In this document: positions 1-8,003 of the stretch, in pieces
Numbering within the stretch: the first letter of the stretch is position 1
How the letters are laid out: each line of letters starts with the position of its first letter
Assembly (NCBI GenBank): GCA_023301405.1
Contig: JALZUX010000181.1
Span: 1 to 14,270, forward strand
Origin: Granulosicoccaceae bacterium
GTDB taxonomy: Bacteria > Pseudomonadota > Gammaproteobacteria > Granulosicoccales > Granulosicoccaceae
Length of the DNA: 14,270 bases
Direction of reading: 5' to 3'
Made by a program: the position numbers and the translations under genes
The notes under the pieces: generated by a model
Seen by the model: only the letters and a program-made list of their open reading frames with translations
What the model was told of the DNA's origin: nothing
Database searches by the model: none

Positions 1-450
1 AAGATAGGTCTGAAAGAAAAGGCCTCTACCATGACCTTCTATATACAGCTTGTATTTGTTGTGGTGAGTGTCTTATTTGGTCTGGCATTTAGTGATGGCC
101 GCTATGCCAATCCTGACAATGTTGCGCTTGATTTCCTTTTCAGGCCGTGGATAATCCCCCGACCACTTGATTGGGTAATTATGATTAGCCTCGGTGTGTC
201 CAGCGGGATAGGCGGATACTTGGTGAGTCAGGCGTATCGCCTTTGTGCCGCCGCCGTGGTAGCGCCGTTTGAATACCTTGCCTTGATACTGGCCATTTTC
301 TGGGGTATCACTCTATGGGATGAATGGCCTGATTTAGTGGCTTGGTTGGGTATATCATTGATTTTCGCATCCGGCCTGTATGTTTTCTGGCGGGAAGTAT
401 TGTTAGACGAGAAGTTTGTTATAAAGCACCCGATGCCCCGCAATCGATAG
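1..450 (+). CDS. EamA/DMT-family membrane transporter, C-terminal half (5' truncated by window)
   Basis: This is the C-terminal half of a drug/metabolite-transporter (EamA) type inner-membrane permease. The reading frame is open to base 1 (KIGLKEKASTMTFYIQ...), so the ATG at 31 is probably an internal Met and the gene starts outside the window. Four hydrophobic segments are visible: FYIQLVFVVVSVLFGLAF, the stretch beginning DWVIMISLGVSS, VVAPFEYLALILAIFWG, and VAWLGISLIFASGLYVFW. The segment around SQAYRLCAAAVVAPFEY matches the conserved membrane core of the second EamA repeat. The protein ends in a short basic tail. EamA proteins usually have ten helices in two repeats and move small metabolites, but the substrate cannot be read from sequence. 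The M81/MlrC pseudogene starts 24 bp downstream on the same strand, so the two were probably co-transcribed. Confidence 0.82.
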   Translation, partial: KIGLKEKASTMTFYIQLVFVVVSVLFGLAFSDGRYANPDNVALDFLFRPWIIPRPLDWVIMISLGVSSGIGGYLVSQAYRLCAAAVVAPFEYLALILAIFWGITLWDEWPDLVAWLGISLIFASGLYVFWREVLLDEKFVIKHPMPRNR

Positions 451-465
451 CCTGTAAATAAGCCC

Positions 466-470
466 GGAGG
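466..470 (+). promoter_or_regulatory. Shine-Dalgarno GGAGG before the MlrC pseudogene
   Basis: A strong GGAGG lies 4 bases before the ATG at 475. It marks the ancestral start of the pseudogene and shows that translation signals survive although the fourth codon is now a stop. Confidence 0.6.
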
Positions 471-474
471 TCCT

Positions 475-729
475 ATGTTACGTTGAAGAATTGCTATCGC
501 AGGTTTTCAACATGAGACAAATACTTTATCCTCGATTGTTACGGGCTATGTTAACTTTGCCAACGTCGGTACGTGGCCGGCATTGACAGAAGGGCCGCAG
601 CCTATCGCCGCTGAGATTATCTTTGCTACGGCGCATGGTTTAAGTCCCTGTGTTCTCGACACGGTCAAATATAAAAACCTTAGACATGGAGTGCGCTTGG
701 GTGCTAACGGTCCTGTTTGGATGGGGTGA
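475..729 (+). pseudogene. Collapsed M81-family metallopeptidase (MlrC-like) remnant
   Basis: Translation from the ATG at 475 reads M-L-R-stop, then continues in the same frame as RIAIAGFQHETNTLSS, running to VGTWPALTEGP. The GFQHETNT stretch is the N-terminal signature of the M81 (microcystinase C / MlrC, DUF1485) family. The fourth codon is TGA (484-486), one C-to-T change from CGA (Arg), and a strong Shine-Dalgarno precedes the ATG. From about base 600 the same frame continues as PIAAEIIFATAHGL, followed about 13 residues later by NLRHGVRLG. This resembles the extreme C-terminus of the family, where a 'PIA-E-hydrophobic' stretch precedes the last residues. The open stretch is about 84 codons, against roughly 490 in intact homologues, so about 400 codons appear to be missing in frame. 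The N-terminal assignment is firm and the C-terminal one moderate. It probably once worked with the upstream transporter. Confidence 0.75.
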
Positions 730-859
730 GGATAACATCGCTCATACTGCAGCAGGTGTTGGGCGGGTGTAGAGCTGTTACATGTGTATCTAGTTCGGCG
801 CCTCAGCACTTGGTGCTGTCTTTAGTGAGTGAAGCAGTATTGCCGCAGTGCCGCAGTGA

Positions 860-1309
860 TCAGGATGTGGGCTTAGGCCAGGCTTTCTTGAAAGTAAATG
901 CATCTTCTGTTGGCCCGTTGTCGTCAATTAATTGAAGTTTTTTTCTGGCTGTTTTTACTGATGGGTTATCTTCAGCAGCTTGCCACCATAGAACGCTATA
1001 GGTCTTGAGTTCTGAAAACCATTCTTTGCGCCGACGTAAAACTTCTGTGTGAGCAGTTTGATAAGCAAAGTGGTGCAGGTGGTCAATGCTTTCCCAGGTG
1101 CTTAGGTTTACGATGATGTCTTCATCAAAATATTTTGTACCTAAGGCTGCGTCGGGTGAGTCGCTCTTTAGCCTCCAGACGAACCCTTCGGATTGTTCGG
1201 CAAGCGAATTAATTCGATCAAGATTGCCGGTGAAGCCTTCCATTTGTATCGCATCAAGGGGGTAGAAAATTTTTGCGATATTCAATTGCGCCAGGACAAA
1301 TTGACTCAT
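860..1309 (-). CDS. DUF3291 domain protein
   Basis: The 149-residue protein fits the DUF3291 family along its whole length. It begins LAQLNIAKIFYPLD, followed by a segment with RINSLAEQSEGFVWRLK, then VNLSTWESIDHLHHF, RRRKEWFSEL, a VLWW pair and a C-terminal GPTEDAFTF. The family has a predicted dimeric alpha-beta barrel (antibiotic-biosynthesis-monooxygenase-like) fold. No function is established, and some members sit beside redox or stress genes. No signal peptide or membrane segment is visible, so it is likely cytoplasmic. The ATG at 1309 follows an AGG about 10 bases upstream. It lies 63 bp downstream of the HAD gene on the same strand and is probably in one transcript with it. Its 3' end faces the MlrC remnant. 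Confidence 0.85.
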   Translation of the reverse strand: MSQFVLAQLNIAKIFYPLDAIQMEGFTGNLDRINSLAEQSEGFVWRLKSDSPDAALGTKYFDEDIIVNLSTWESIDHLHHFAYQTAHTEVLRRRKEWFSELKTYSVLWWQAAEDNPSVKTARKKLQLIDDNGPTEDAFTFKKAWPKPTS

Positions 1310-1372
1310 TTTGATTTACCTGAAAAAGTCGAGCGCTATTTTTATCCGATAGAAAATGAGGTGTCTGGTATT

Positions 1373-1807
1373 TTAAAGGTCGGGCTTTTTTTCGGCGGCA
1401 TCGGTATCTGTATCGTCAGTAGGGTCTTTCGCCGGTTCTACCCAGGTAGCATTTTTAATCAGTTCGCCGGTATTGGGTATCACTTGAATTGATCGATCGT
1501 CCCACAGTTGTAACATTCTGTAGTCTTTTTCATTGGTGACGCGAAGCCCTGCCAGCCCGTTTTCTTTAAGCCATTTTTCTACCGGCTCTATATGTTCAGG
1601 GACTGATGCTCTAGCTGTAAAAATGCGCACCTCGATATCCATTTTTACCCAGCGCTTAACCCGGTCGAGCATGACCGGAATCGGCGGGCCGATATACTCG
1701 TGGCCTTTCCAGCCGTCCCATCGTGCCAGCGTTCCGTCAAGGTCAACGCCAATCCAGCGATTACCAATTCTGCCTTCACTGCGTTTGCGTGATCGTTCTC
1801 TTGACAC
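1373..1807 (-). CDS. HAD-superfamily phosphatase-like protein
   Basis: This is a small cytoplasmic HAD-fold protein. HAD motif I is seen as DLDGT (residues 22-26 with the chosen start), giving the nucleophile Asp and acid/base Asp of a phosphatase. It is followed by WDGWKGHEYIGPPIP, a motif-II-like VRIFTARAS, and a C-terminal LWDDRSIQVIPNTG in which the paired Asp act as motif IV metal ligands. The cap is minimal, which suggests a fairly large or exposed phosphorylated substrate that cannot be named. I chose the GTG at 1807, with GGA about 9 bases upstream. A TTG at 1843 would add 12 residues of non-conserved sequence. The C-terminus is acidic and low in complexity. DUF3291 lies 63 bp downstream and aat upstream, all on the minus strand. 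Confidence 0.78.
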   Translation of the reverse strand: MSRERSRKRSEGRIGNRWIGVDLDGTLARWDGWKGHEYIGPPIPVMLDRVKRWVKMDIEVRIFTARASVPEHIEPVEKWLKENGLAGLRVTNEKDYRMLQLWDDRSIQVIPNTGELIKNATWVEPAKDPTDDTDTDAAEKKPDL

Positions 1808-1930
1808 GATATGGATTCCGTTGCAAAAATTGTGAATGAACAATCAGGGTTGTTCGCTCTGAAGTCGACAGGCTATGTCACGTGATGGTTGTTTTCAAGT
1901 ACAGAGTTGTCAGGAATCGATTTGCTCTAC

Positions 1931-2593
1931 TCACTTGATCAATAGTTTGAGAGCTTCAAGGTACTTATCGCGGCCAATGCAAACGGCACCCATAGACATC
2001 AAGTGTGGTGTGGGTAATTGGCAATCAATCATCGCGAATCGCCTGCTTGTGGCGAGTGTCACTAAGGCAATTTTTGATGCATCTGATTGCTTGCTGAACA
2101 TCGATTCTCCAACGAAGGTTCGGCCGACCACTACTCCGTACAGCCCGCCAACCAGTTGGTCGTCTTTCCACACTTCTATTGATTCAGCATGTCCGCGTCT
2201 GGCGAGTTCACAGTAGGAATCTGTCATGCTGGTGGTGATCCAGGTGCCCTCAGAGCCCGGGCGCGGCTTACTGCAGTTGCTTATGACGTCTGTAAAGGCT
2301 TGATTGTAGCTAACGGTGAAGACTTGTTTCTTTATGGTTTTACGCAGGCTTCGGCTGATGTTGATGTCATCAGGCCAGATAATGCAGCGCGGGTCAGGTG
2401 ACCACCACAATATAGGCTCACCGTCTGAGTACCATGGAAATATACCGTTTCGATAAGCCAGCATGAGTCGATCAGGCTTAAGGTTGGCCCCGGCCATCAA
2501 TAAGCCATTGGGCTCAAGCATGGCATTGCCCGGATGTGGAAACGGCGTTAAGTCATCCGTTGAATCCAGATATGGAATAAGGGGGTCGGTCAT
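1931..2593 (-). CDS. aat: Leucyl/phenylalanyl-tRNA--protein transferase
   Basis: Aat transfers Leu or Phe from charged tRNA to the N-terminus of proteins starting with Lys or Arg, making them N-end-rule substrates for ClpS-ClpAP in the cytoplasm. At 220 residues it is close to the E. coli length (234). Family signatures are visible in order: LLMAGANLKPDRLMLAYRNG, then GIFPWY, then PILWWSPDPRCI, the GTWITTSM segment, and GHAESIEVW followed by LVGGLYGVVVG and FVGESMFS, the GNAT-like catalytic core. The ATG at 2593 fits the usual N-terminus (the PYL segment at residues 7-9 and FPHPG). It lies 52 bp downstream of the FemAB-like gene and is likely in the same transcript. In many Gammaproteobacteria aat is followed by ate and infA. 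Here it is followed by the HAD gene. Confidence 0.96.
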   Translation of the reverse strand: MTDPLIPYLDSTDDLTPFPHPGNAMLEPNGLLMAGANLKPDRLMLAYRNGIFPWYSDGEPILWWSPDPRCIIWPDDINISRSLRKTIKKQVFTVSYNQAFTDVISNCSKPRPGSEGTWITTSMTDSYCELARRGHAESIEVWKDDQLVGGLYGVVVGRTFVGESMFSKQSDASKIALVTLATSRRFAMIDCQLPTPHLMSMGAVCIGRDKYLEALKLLIK

Positions 2594-2645
2594 TCTTTTG
2601 TCTGTTAGCGGTTGATTGGGGCCGCCGTTTGATTAATGATGCGGT

Positions 2646-3797
2646 CTATAGTTGGGGTGTATTTTGTTCATTGAATGGTAGCAGCGCATGCAGTTCTTCG
2701 CAGCGTTGTTGCATCATAGGGCCTTCTTGATCCAGAAAGTCTTTAACGGCATCGCTGAAGCTTTCATGGGTTAGGTGATGTGCGGACCAGGTGATTGTAG
2801 GTACAAAGCCTCGACCAATTTTATGTTCCCCTTGAGCGCCAGGTTCGAAACGTGAAAGACCATGCTCGATACAATAGTCAATTCCCTGATAGTAGCAAGC
2901 TTCAAAGTGCAGGCTGTGGAAATCTTCTTTGCAGCCCCAATAACGACCAAACAAGGTGTCAGAACCTTTAAGCATGACTGAACAGGCTACACGTTGCTCT
3001 TTGTGACTGGCAAAGACCACGATGATTTGTTGGCCCATGGTGCGCCCGATCTCTGCGAAGAAATTTTGATTAAGTGTTGGTGTTCCCCATTTTTTATTAA
3101 AAGTATCAAGATAAAAGCCCATCACTTGTTGCCAGTCTTTGTTGTTGAGCTCGTTGCCATGCAGCACCTCAAGACTTACGCCTTGTTCGGCCACTCGCTT
3201 GCGTTCTCGACGCAGGTTTTTTCGTTTTTTAGAGGTGCAGCGCGATAGGAAGTGTTCAAAGTCGGTGTAGTTGTCGTTGGCCCAAATGTATTGGCAGCCT
3301 TTACGCAGCATGTAGCCGCTTTTGACCAAGTGCTCAGCTTCTTCTTCGGGCGGAAACAACCAGTGAACCCCTGACCACTTTTGTTGTTTTACTATTTGGA
3401 TAGCGGCACTGTGCAAAGCAGCGGCGCACTGCTTGTAGTTTTGTCCTGCCTTGACTAGCACTCTTGGGCCGGTGGCGGGCGTGAAAGGGATGGCGCAGAT
3501 TAATTTGGGATAATAATTGCCGCCGCTACGCTCGTAAGCTTCAGCCCATGCGAAGTCAAAAACGAACTCGCCATAGGAATTAGTTTTCACGTAAGCAGGC
3601 GCTGCCGCCAGCAGAGTGCCATCATCTTCTTTAAGTAACAGGTGAAATGGGTGCCAGCCATGCTCTGGGGCTACGCAGCCGTTTGTTTCCAGTGCGCATA
3701 AAAATTCGTAACGGACGAACGGGTTTGTACCGTCACCCAAAGCATTCCAGTCGGCGGCTGAAACATTGGTCAGTGAATCACAGGTTTCTATTTGCAC
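2646..3797 (-). CDS. COG3146 / FemAB-like GNAT-fold protein (DUF482)
   Basis: The 383-residue protein belongs to the COG3146 (PF04339, FemAB-like/GNAT-fold) family, often labelled 'peptidoglycan biosynthesis/recognition protein' without direct proof. Diagnostic segments are NPFVRYEFLCALE near the N-terminus, GEFVFDFAWAEAYERSGGNY, YPKLICAIPFTPATGPRVLV, HWLFPPEEE, the basic KRKNLRRERKRV, and FEPGAQGEHKIGRGFVPT near the C-terminus. No signal peptide is present, so it is predicted cytoplasmic. FemAB relatives transfer amino acids from aminoacyl-tRNA, a biochemical parallel to the adjacent aat, but activity here is only inference. The start is a GTG at 3797. An in-frame TAA lies just 6 bases further upstream, so little earlier coding is possible. 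The Shine-Dalgarno is weak. Confidence 0.88.
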   Translation of the reverse strand: MQIETCDSLTNVSAADWNALGDGTNPFVRYEFLCALETNGCVAPEHGWHPFHLLLKEDDGTLLAAAPAYVKTNSYGEFVFDFAWAEAYERSGGNYYPKLICAIPFTPATGPRVLVKAGQNYKQCAAALHSAAIQIVKQQKWSGVHWLFPPEEEAEHLVKSGYMLRKGCQYIWANDNYTDFEHFLSRCTSKKRKNLRRERKRVAEQGVSLEVLHGNELNNKDWQQVMGFYLDTFNKKWGTPTLNQNFFAEIGRTMGQQIIVVFASHKEQRVACSVMLKGSDTLFGRYWGCKEDFHSLHFEACYYQGIDYCIEHGLSRFEPGAQGEHKIGRGFVPTITWSAHHLTHESFSDAVKDFLDQEGPMMQQRCEELHALLPFNEQNTPQL

Positions 3798-3807
3798 GCT
3801 GGCTTAA

Positions 3808-3820
3808 CCCGCATAATTCA
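3808..3820 (+). repeat. 13-bp repeat CCCGCATAATTCA, copy A
   Basis: This sequence recurs identically and in the same orientation at 10405-10417. Both copies are intergenic. Copy A sits just upstream of the GTG start of the FemAB-like gene. It may be the edge of a degraded mobile or extragenic repeat, but 13-mers can recur by chance in a window this size. Confidence 0.35.
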
Positions 3821-3965
3821 TCGGGTGGCGAGATTGTCGCGAAGAGAGTTGATTTCACCTTGGAATTTCCGTTTGCACAAGGTATGACCGGCTGTTTGCA
3901 AGTGAGGACAATTTGCTGGGAGATCAAAGATCAAGTGAGTATCCGTTATAACCATGAATCGGCTT

Positions 3966-3992
3966 AAGTGCTCTTTGAGTCAATGAGCGCTT
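3966..3992 (-). other. Stem-loop AAGTGCTC / GAGCGCTT downstream of trxB
   Basis: An 8-bp inverted repeat (one G-T pair, 11-nt loop) lies between trxB and the FemAB-like gene. It follows a second hairpin at 4002-4037. Together they may slow or end trxB transcription, although no clear U-run follows on the minus strand. Confidence 0.35.
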
Positions 3993-4001
3993 GGGGTGGT
4001 C

Positions 4002-4037
4002 AGGTTAGCGCTCGCACGTGTGACGAGCGCACCTAAC
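4002..4037 (-). terminator. Candidate trxB terminator/attenuator hairpin
   Basis: Just past the trxB stop, GCGCTCG (4008-4014) pairs perfectly with CGAGCGC (4024-4030) around a 9-nt loop. Outer AGGT/ACCT pairing extends the stem past a 2-nt bulge. There is no U-tract, so it may be a weak or Rho-assisted terminator, or an RNA 3'-end protector, rather than a classic intrinsic terminator. Confidence 0.4.
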
Positions 4038-4044
4038 GCAGAGA

Positions 4045-5025
<981 letters not shown>

Positions 5026-5108
5026 TTAAATTTGGGTGCTTCATGACAATCTAACCACTCCGCTTTGTTCGTGCCATGGATCGTCATAAGATGGTAGGTC
5101 AGGACCAC

Positions 5109-5117
5109 ATTATACCA
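5109..5117 (-). promoter_or_regulatory. Extended -10 promoter (TGG-TATAAT) for trxB
   Basis: Read on the minus strand the bases are TGG followed by TATAAT, a perfect -10 with the extended -10 TGn element. The hexamer at a 17-bp spacing (TGTCTT) is a poor -35, as is usual for extended -10 promoters. Transcription would start near 5102, giving a leader of about 95 nt before the trxB ATG. Confidence 0.6.
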
Positions 5118-5118
5118 A

Positions 5119-5139
5119 TGTGTCTTCGGGTAAGACACA
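5119..5139. promoter_or_regulatory. Inverted repeat TGTGTCTT-5-AAGACACA over the trxB -35 region
   Basis: Perfect 8-bp arms (5119-5126 and 5132-5139) flank the 5-base centre CGGGT. The element abuts the extended -10 and covers the position of the -35 box of the trxB promoter, where a dimeric regulator would be expected to bind. It does not match the OxyR four-part ATAG/CTAT pattern. It could equally form an RNA hairpin. No T-run follows it in either direction, which argues against a terminator. Confidence 0.45.
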
Positions 5140-5177
5140 AATAGCGCGCCCGAAGTTCGGCTGATAAGTCGTAAACA

Positions 5178-5208
5178 TTGGCAGGGTATTTTTGTGATGC
5201 CGTATAAA
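5178..5208 (+). promoter_or_regulatory. Weak candidate ftsK promoter
   Basis: TTGGCA (5178-5183) and TATAAA (5203-5208) resemble -35 and -10 boxes, but the 19-bp spacer is long. If it is used, the ftsK leader would be only about 20 nt. Confidence 0.3.
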
Positions 5209-5236
5209 ACTAAAACAATCCCAATTCGGACTATTC

Positions 5237-7954
5237 TTGACTTCCAAAGCCGCGACTTCTAAGGCTGGCCAGGGTGGAGCTTCGCGACCTAAGCGTGCTG
5301 CTGCCAAGACCACTAAATCACCTAAGCCAAGCAAGCGGGCGCCTGCCAAAAAAGCACCTGCGCGTGCCGTTGCGCCAAGCAATCAGAAATCGCCACTGTT
5401 GAAAGCTCCCCGCTTCAATGGCGGGTCAATCAAAACACCAATGGATGCCGAATTATCGGCCCGGGCGCTAGCGCTGCTGCATCGCGGCTTGCGGGAAGTG
5501 CTGGCAATTCTGGTGGCGGTGGTTTCCATTTTGATGCTTATCGCCCTGATGACATTCCATGTGAGTGATCCCAGTTGGTCGCACAGTGGCGGGTATGGTC
5601 AGGTGCAGAATGCCTGCGGCATTTTCGGTGCGTGGTTCGCTGATATCGCGATGTTTCTGTTCGGTTATGTTGCCTATTTGTTGCCGGTCTCTTTAGCAGT
5701 CATTGGTTGGAATGCATTTCGCGATAACCGTGAATTTACGGCTCCAGTGTTGATTTTCGCGCGGCTTGCCGGGCTTGTTTTGCTGTTGATTACTGCCTGC
5801 GGTTTGGCTGACCTGCATTTATTTGTGCATCGTGGCGATTTGCCTATTGGCACTGGTGGCGGTGGTGTGTTGGGAACTTGGGTTGCTGGCAACATGGTTA
5901 GAGTCATTAATACCTTGGGTACCACATTAATTTTGTTGGCGCTGTTTCTAGGGGCGATTACATTTATTACCGGTGTTTCGTGGTTCACTATTGTGGAAAA
6001 AACAGGTGTTTATACGTTGCTGGGTATTCGCAATGCTAAAGTGTGGGGCCAAAATACCATTGAGCGGATCGGTGATTACTTAACCTACCGTGAAGCGCGC
6101 AAGTTGCGAGAGCAACAGCAAAGGATACTCGACGCTGATGCTTTTGATCTGTCAGTGGATGAACTAGCTACCGAGGCCGAGGCTGTTGTCGCGCCGACCG
6201 TGAAGAAAGCACCGAAAGTCGCCACTGGTAAGCGTGCTGGCAAGGTAGCACTAGAGAAGCAAGACCCTGTGGTACTTCCACCGTCCTCGGAAGAAGATCC
6301 CATCGAAGAGGATGTTGCTCTGGATCCGGTTGACTCTACGCCCAGAAAAATCACTATTTCGGAACGCCCTGCCGCCCCGGCCTTAGTGGCGCCACCGGGC
6401 GAGGCAGAAAAGCAATTTCAGTTGTTTGAGGCCGGCAAAGTAACCAAGCCCCAAATATCAGGAGAAATACCGCCGGTGAATTTGCTCGACGAGGTCGAGA
6501 ACATCCGTTTGGGGTATTCCGAAGATTCGTTAGAGCATTTGTCGCGGTTGCTGGAAACCAAGCTGGCAGAATTTAATGTAGTCATTCAGGTAGTTGCGGT
6601 TCACCCCGGACCGGTCATTACCCGTTTTGAAGCAATGCCTGCGCCGGGCGTAAAGGTCAGTAAGATCACTGGCCTGTCAAAGGATATTGCGCGATCCCTG
6701 TCGGTAATGAGTGTTCGTGTGGTTGAAGTGATACCCGGTAAGTCGACAATCGGTCTTGAGATTCCAAACGAAGATCGCGAGATAGTTCAGCTCAGTGAAA
6801 TTTTGCAGTCTAAGCTGTATCAGGATACCAAGTCGCCATTGGCGATAGCATTAGGCAAAGACATCAGCGGGCTGCCAGTGGTAACTGATCTAGCAAAAAT
6901 GCCTCACTTGCTGGTTGCAGGTACAACTGGTTCAGGTAAGTCAGTTGCCGTTAATACATTGCTGGTTAGTCTGTTGTACAAGGCGACTGCGGATCAGGTT
7001 CGACTGATTCTTATTGACCCGAAAATGTTGGAACTTAATGTTTATGAAGGCATACCTCATTTGTTGGCGCCGGTGGTCACCGACATGAAAGAGGCGGCCA
7101 ATGCGCTACGTTGGTGTGTGGGTGAAATGGAGCGGCGCTATCGCTTGATGGCATCACTTGGTGTTCGTAATATCTCGGGTTATAACAAGAAGGTATTGGC
7201 CGCGATTGAGAATGGAGAGCCTATTCGTGATCCCCTGTATAAGCCTGAAGAGGCCTTTGATCCGTCGCTACCGGCGCCTGATCTGGAAACGTTGCCATTT
7301 ATTGTTGTGGTGGTCGATGAATTTGCCGACATGATGATGGTTGTGGGGAAGAAAGTGGAAGAACTAATCGCTCGTATTGCGCAAAAAGCGCGAGCGGCCG
7401 GAATTCACTTGGTGCTGGCAACACAAAGGCCTTCGGTGGATGTTATTACCGGTTTGATAAAAGCAAATATCCCAACCCGAATGGCGTTTCAGGTTTCATC
7501 GCGAATTGACTCCCGCACAATTCTTGATCAAGGTGGAGCAGAGGCATTGCTTGGTAATGGTGATATGCTGTTTCTGCCGCCAGGGACAGCATTACCAGAG
7601 CGAGTTCACGGTGCATTTGTCGATGATCATGAGGTGCATAGTGTAGTTAAATGGCTGAAACAATCCGGTAAGGCGGTTTATGTCGACGAAATATTGCAAG
7701 AGTCTACGTTGCCATTGCCAGGTCTTGCCAGTGGAGGTGATCCTGATGGAGAGCGCGATGCGCTTTATGATCAAGCGGTGGCAATTGTTACTGAAACGCG
7801 CAAAGCTTCAATATCATATGTGCAGCGGCGCTTAAAGATCGGATACAACCGCGCTGCCCGTATTGTCGAAGACATGGAGGCCGCCGGGGTGGTTAGTGCA
7901 GTACAGCATAATGGCTCGCGTGAAGTGATTGCTGCACCACCCGTAGAACTCTAA
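5237..7954 (+). CDS. ftsK: DNA translocase FtsK
   Basis: FtsK is a septal, ATP-driven double-stranded DNA pump that clears and aligns chromosome termini at division. The 905 residues divide as follows. Residues 1-80 are a basic Lys/Ala/Pro-rich tail. About 87-250 hold four membrane helices with the conserved SDPSWSHSG loop after helix 1. About 255-400 are a low-complexity linker with an acidic stretch. From about 415 come the alpha and beta motor domains with Walker A GTTGSGKS (562-569) and Walker [10 protein letters not shown] (Asp694, Glu695). About 841-890 form the gamma winged helix ([20 protein letters not shown]) that reads KOPS sequences. The start is taken as TTG at 5237: no in-frame ATG precedes TM1 except one near codon 69, and an in-frame TGA lies at 5195. 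The linker is shorter than in the 1,329-residue E. coli protein. lolA and rarA follow on the same strand. Confidence 0.96.
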   Translation: MTSKAATSKAGQGGASRPKRAAAKTTKSPKPSKRAPAKKAPARAVAPSNQKSPLLKAPRFNGGSIKTPMDAELSARALALLHRGLREVLAILVAVVSILMLIALMTFHVSDPSWSHSGGYGQVQNACGIFGAWFADIAMFLFGYVAYLLPVSLAVIGWNAFRDNREFTAPVLIFARLAGLVLLLITACGLADLHLFVHRGDLPIGTGGGGVLGTWVAGNMVRVINTLGTTLILLALFLGAITFITGVSWFTIVEKTGVYTLLGIRNAKVWGQNTIERIGDYLTYREARKLREQQQRILDADAFDLSVDELATEAEAVVAPTVKKAPKVATGKRAGKVALEKQDPVVLPPSSEEDPIEEDVALDPVDSTPRKITISERPAAPALVAPPGEAEKQFQLFEAGKVTKPQISGEIPPVNLLDEVENIRLGYSEDSLEHLSRLLETKLAEFNVVIQVVAVHPGPVITRFEAMPAPGVKVSKITGLSKDIARSLSVMSVRVVEVIPGKSTIGLEIPNEDREIVQLSEILQSKLYQDTKSPLAIALGKDISGLPVVTDLAKMPHLLVAGTTGSGKSVAVNTLLVSLLYKATADQVRLILIDPKMLELNVYEGIPHLLAPVVTDMKEAANALRWCVGEMERRYRLMASLGVRNISGYNKKVLAAIENGEPIRDPLYKPEEAFDPSLPAPDLETLPFIVVVVDEFADMMMVVGKKVEELIARIAQKARAAGIHLVLATQRPSVDVITGLIKANIPTRMAFQVSSRIDSRTILDQGGAEALLGNGDMLFLPPGTALPERVHGAFVDDHEVHSVVKWLKQSGKAVYVDEILQESTLPLPGLASGGDPDGERDALYDQAVAIVTETRKASISYVQRRLKIGYNRAARIVEDMEAAGVVSAVQHNGSREVIAAPPVEL

Positions 7955-7962
7955 CTAATTGG

Positions 7963-7985
7963 CCCTGACGTCAGTCGGGGTGTTT
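7963..7985 (+). terminator. Hairpin between ftsK and lolA
   Basis: CCCTGAC (7963-7969) pairs with GTCGGGG (7974-7980), with one T-G pair and a GTCA loop, and is followed by TGTTT. It is compact and GC-rich with a short imperfect T-run, so it is more likely a partial terminator or attenuator between ftsK and lolA than a full stop. Confidence 0.4.
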
Positions 7986-8003
7986 AAATCGGAATGTGAA
8001 CAA

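Noticed and set aside
717..935. Plus-strand ORF of 72 codons after the MlrC remnant
   Set aside because: It runs into the antisense of DUF3291 and shows no conserved motif. The 730-859 gap otherwise holds nothing that I recognise, apart from a short GCCGCAGT duplication.
3647..3967. Plus-strand ORF of 106 codons
   Set aside because: Half of it is antisense to the conserved FemAB-like gene, it has no recognisable domain, and its start lies inside that gene.
5110..5382. Minus-strand ORF of 90 codons at the ftsK start
   Set aside because: It is a mirror of the Ala/Lys-rich ftsK tail and also covers the trxB promoter, with no family resemblance.
7959..8003. TTG start upstream of lolA
   Set aside because: It would place non-conserved residues before a clear signal peptide and overlaps a hairpin. 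The ATG at 8004 is a better start.
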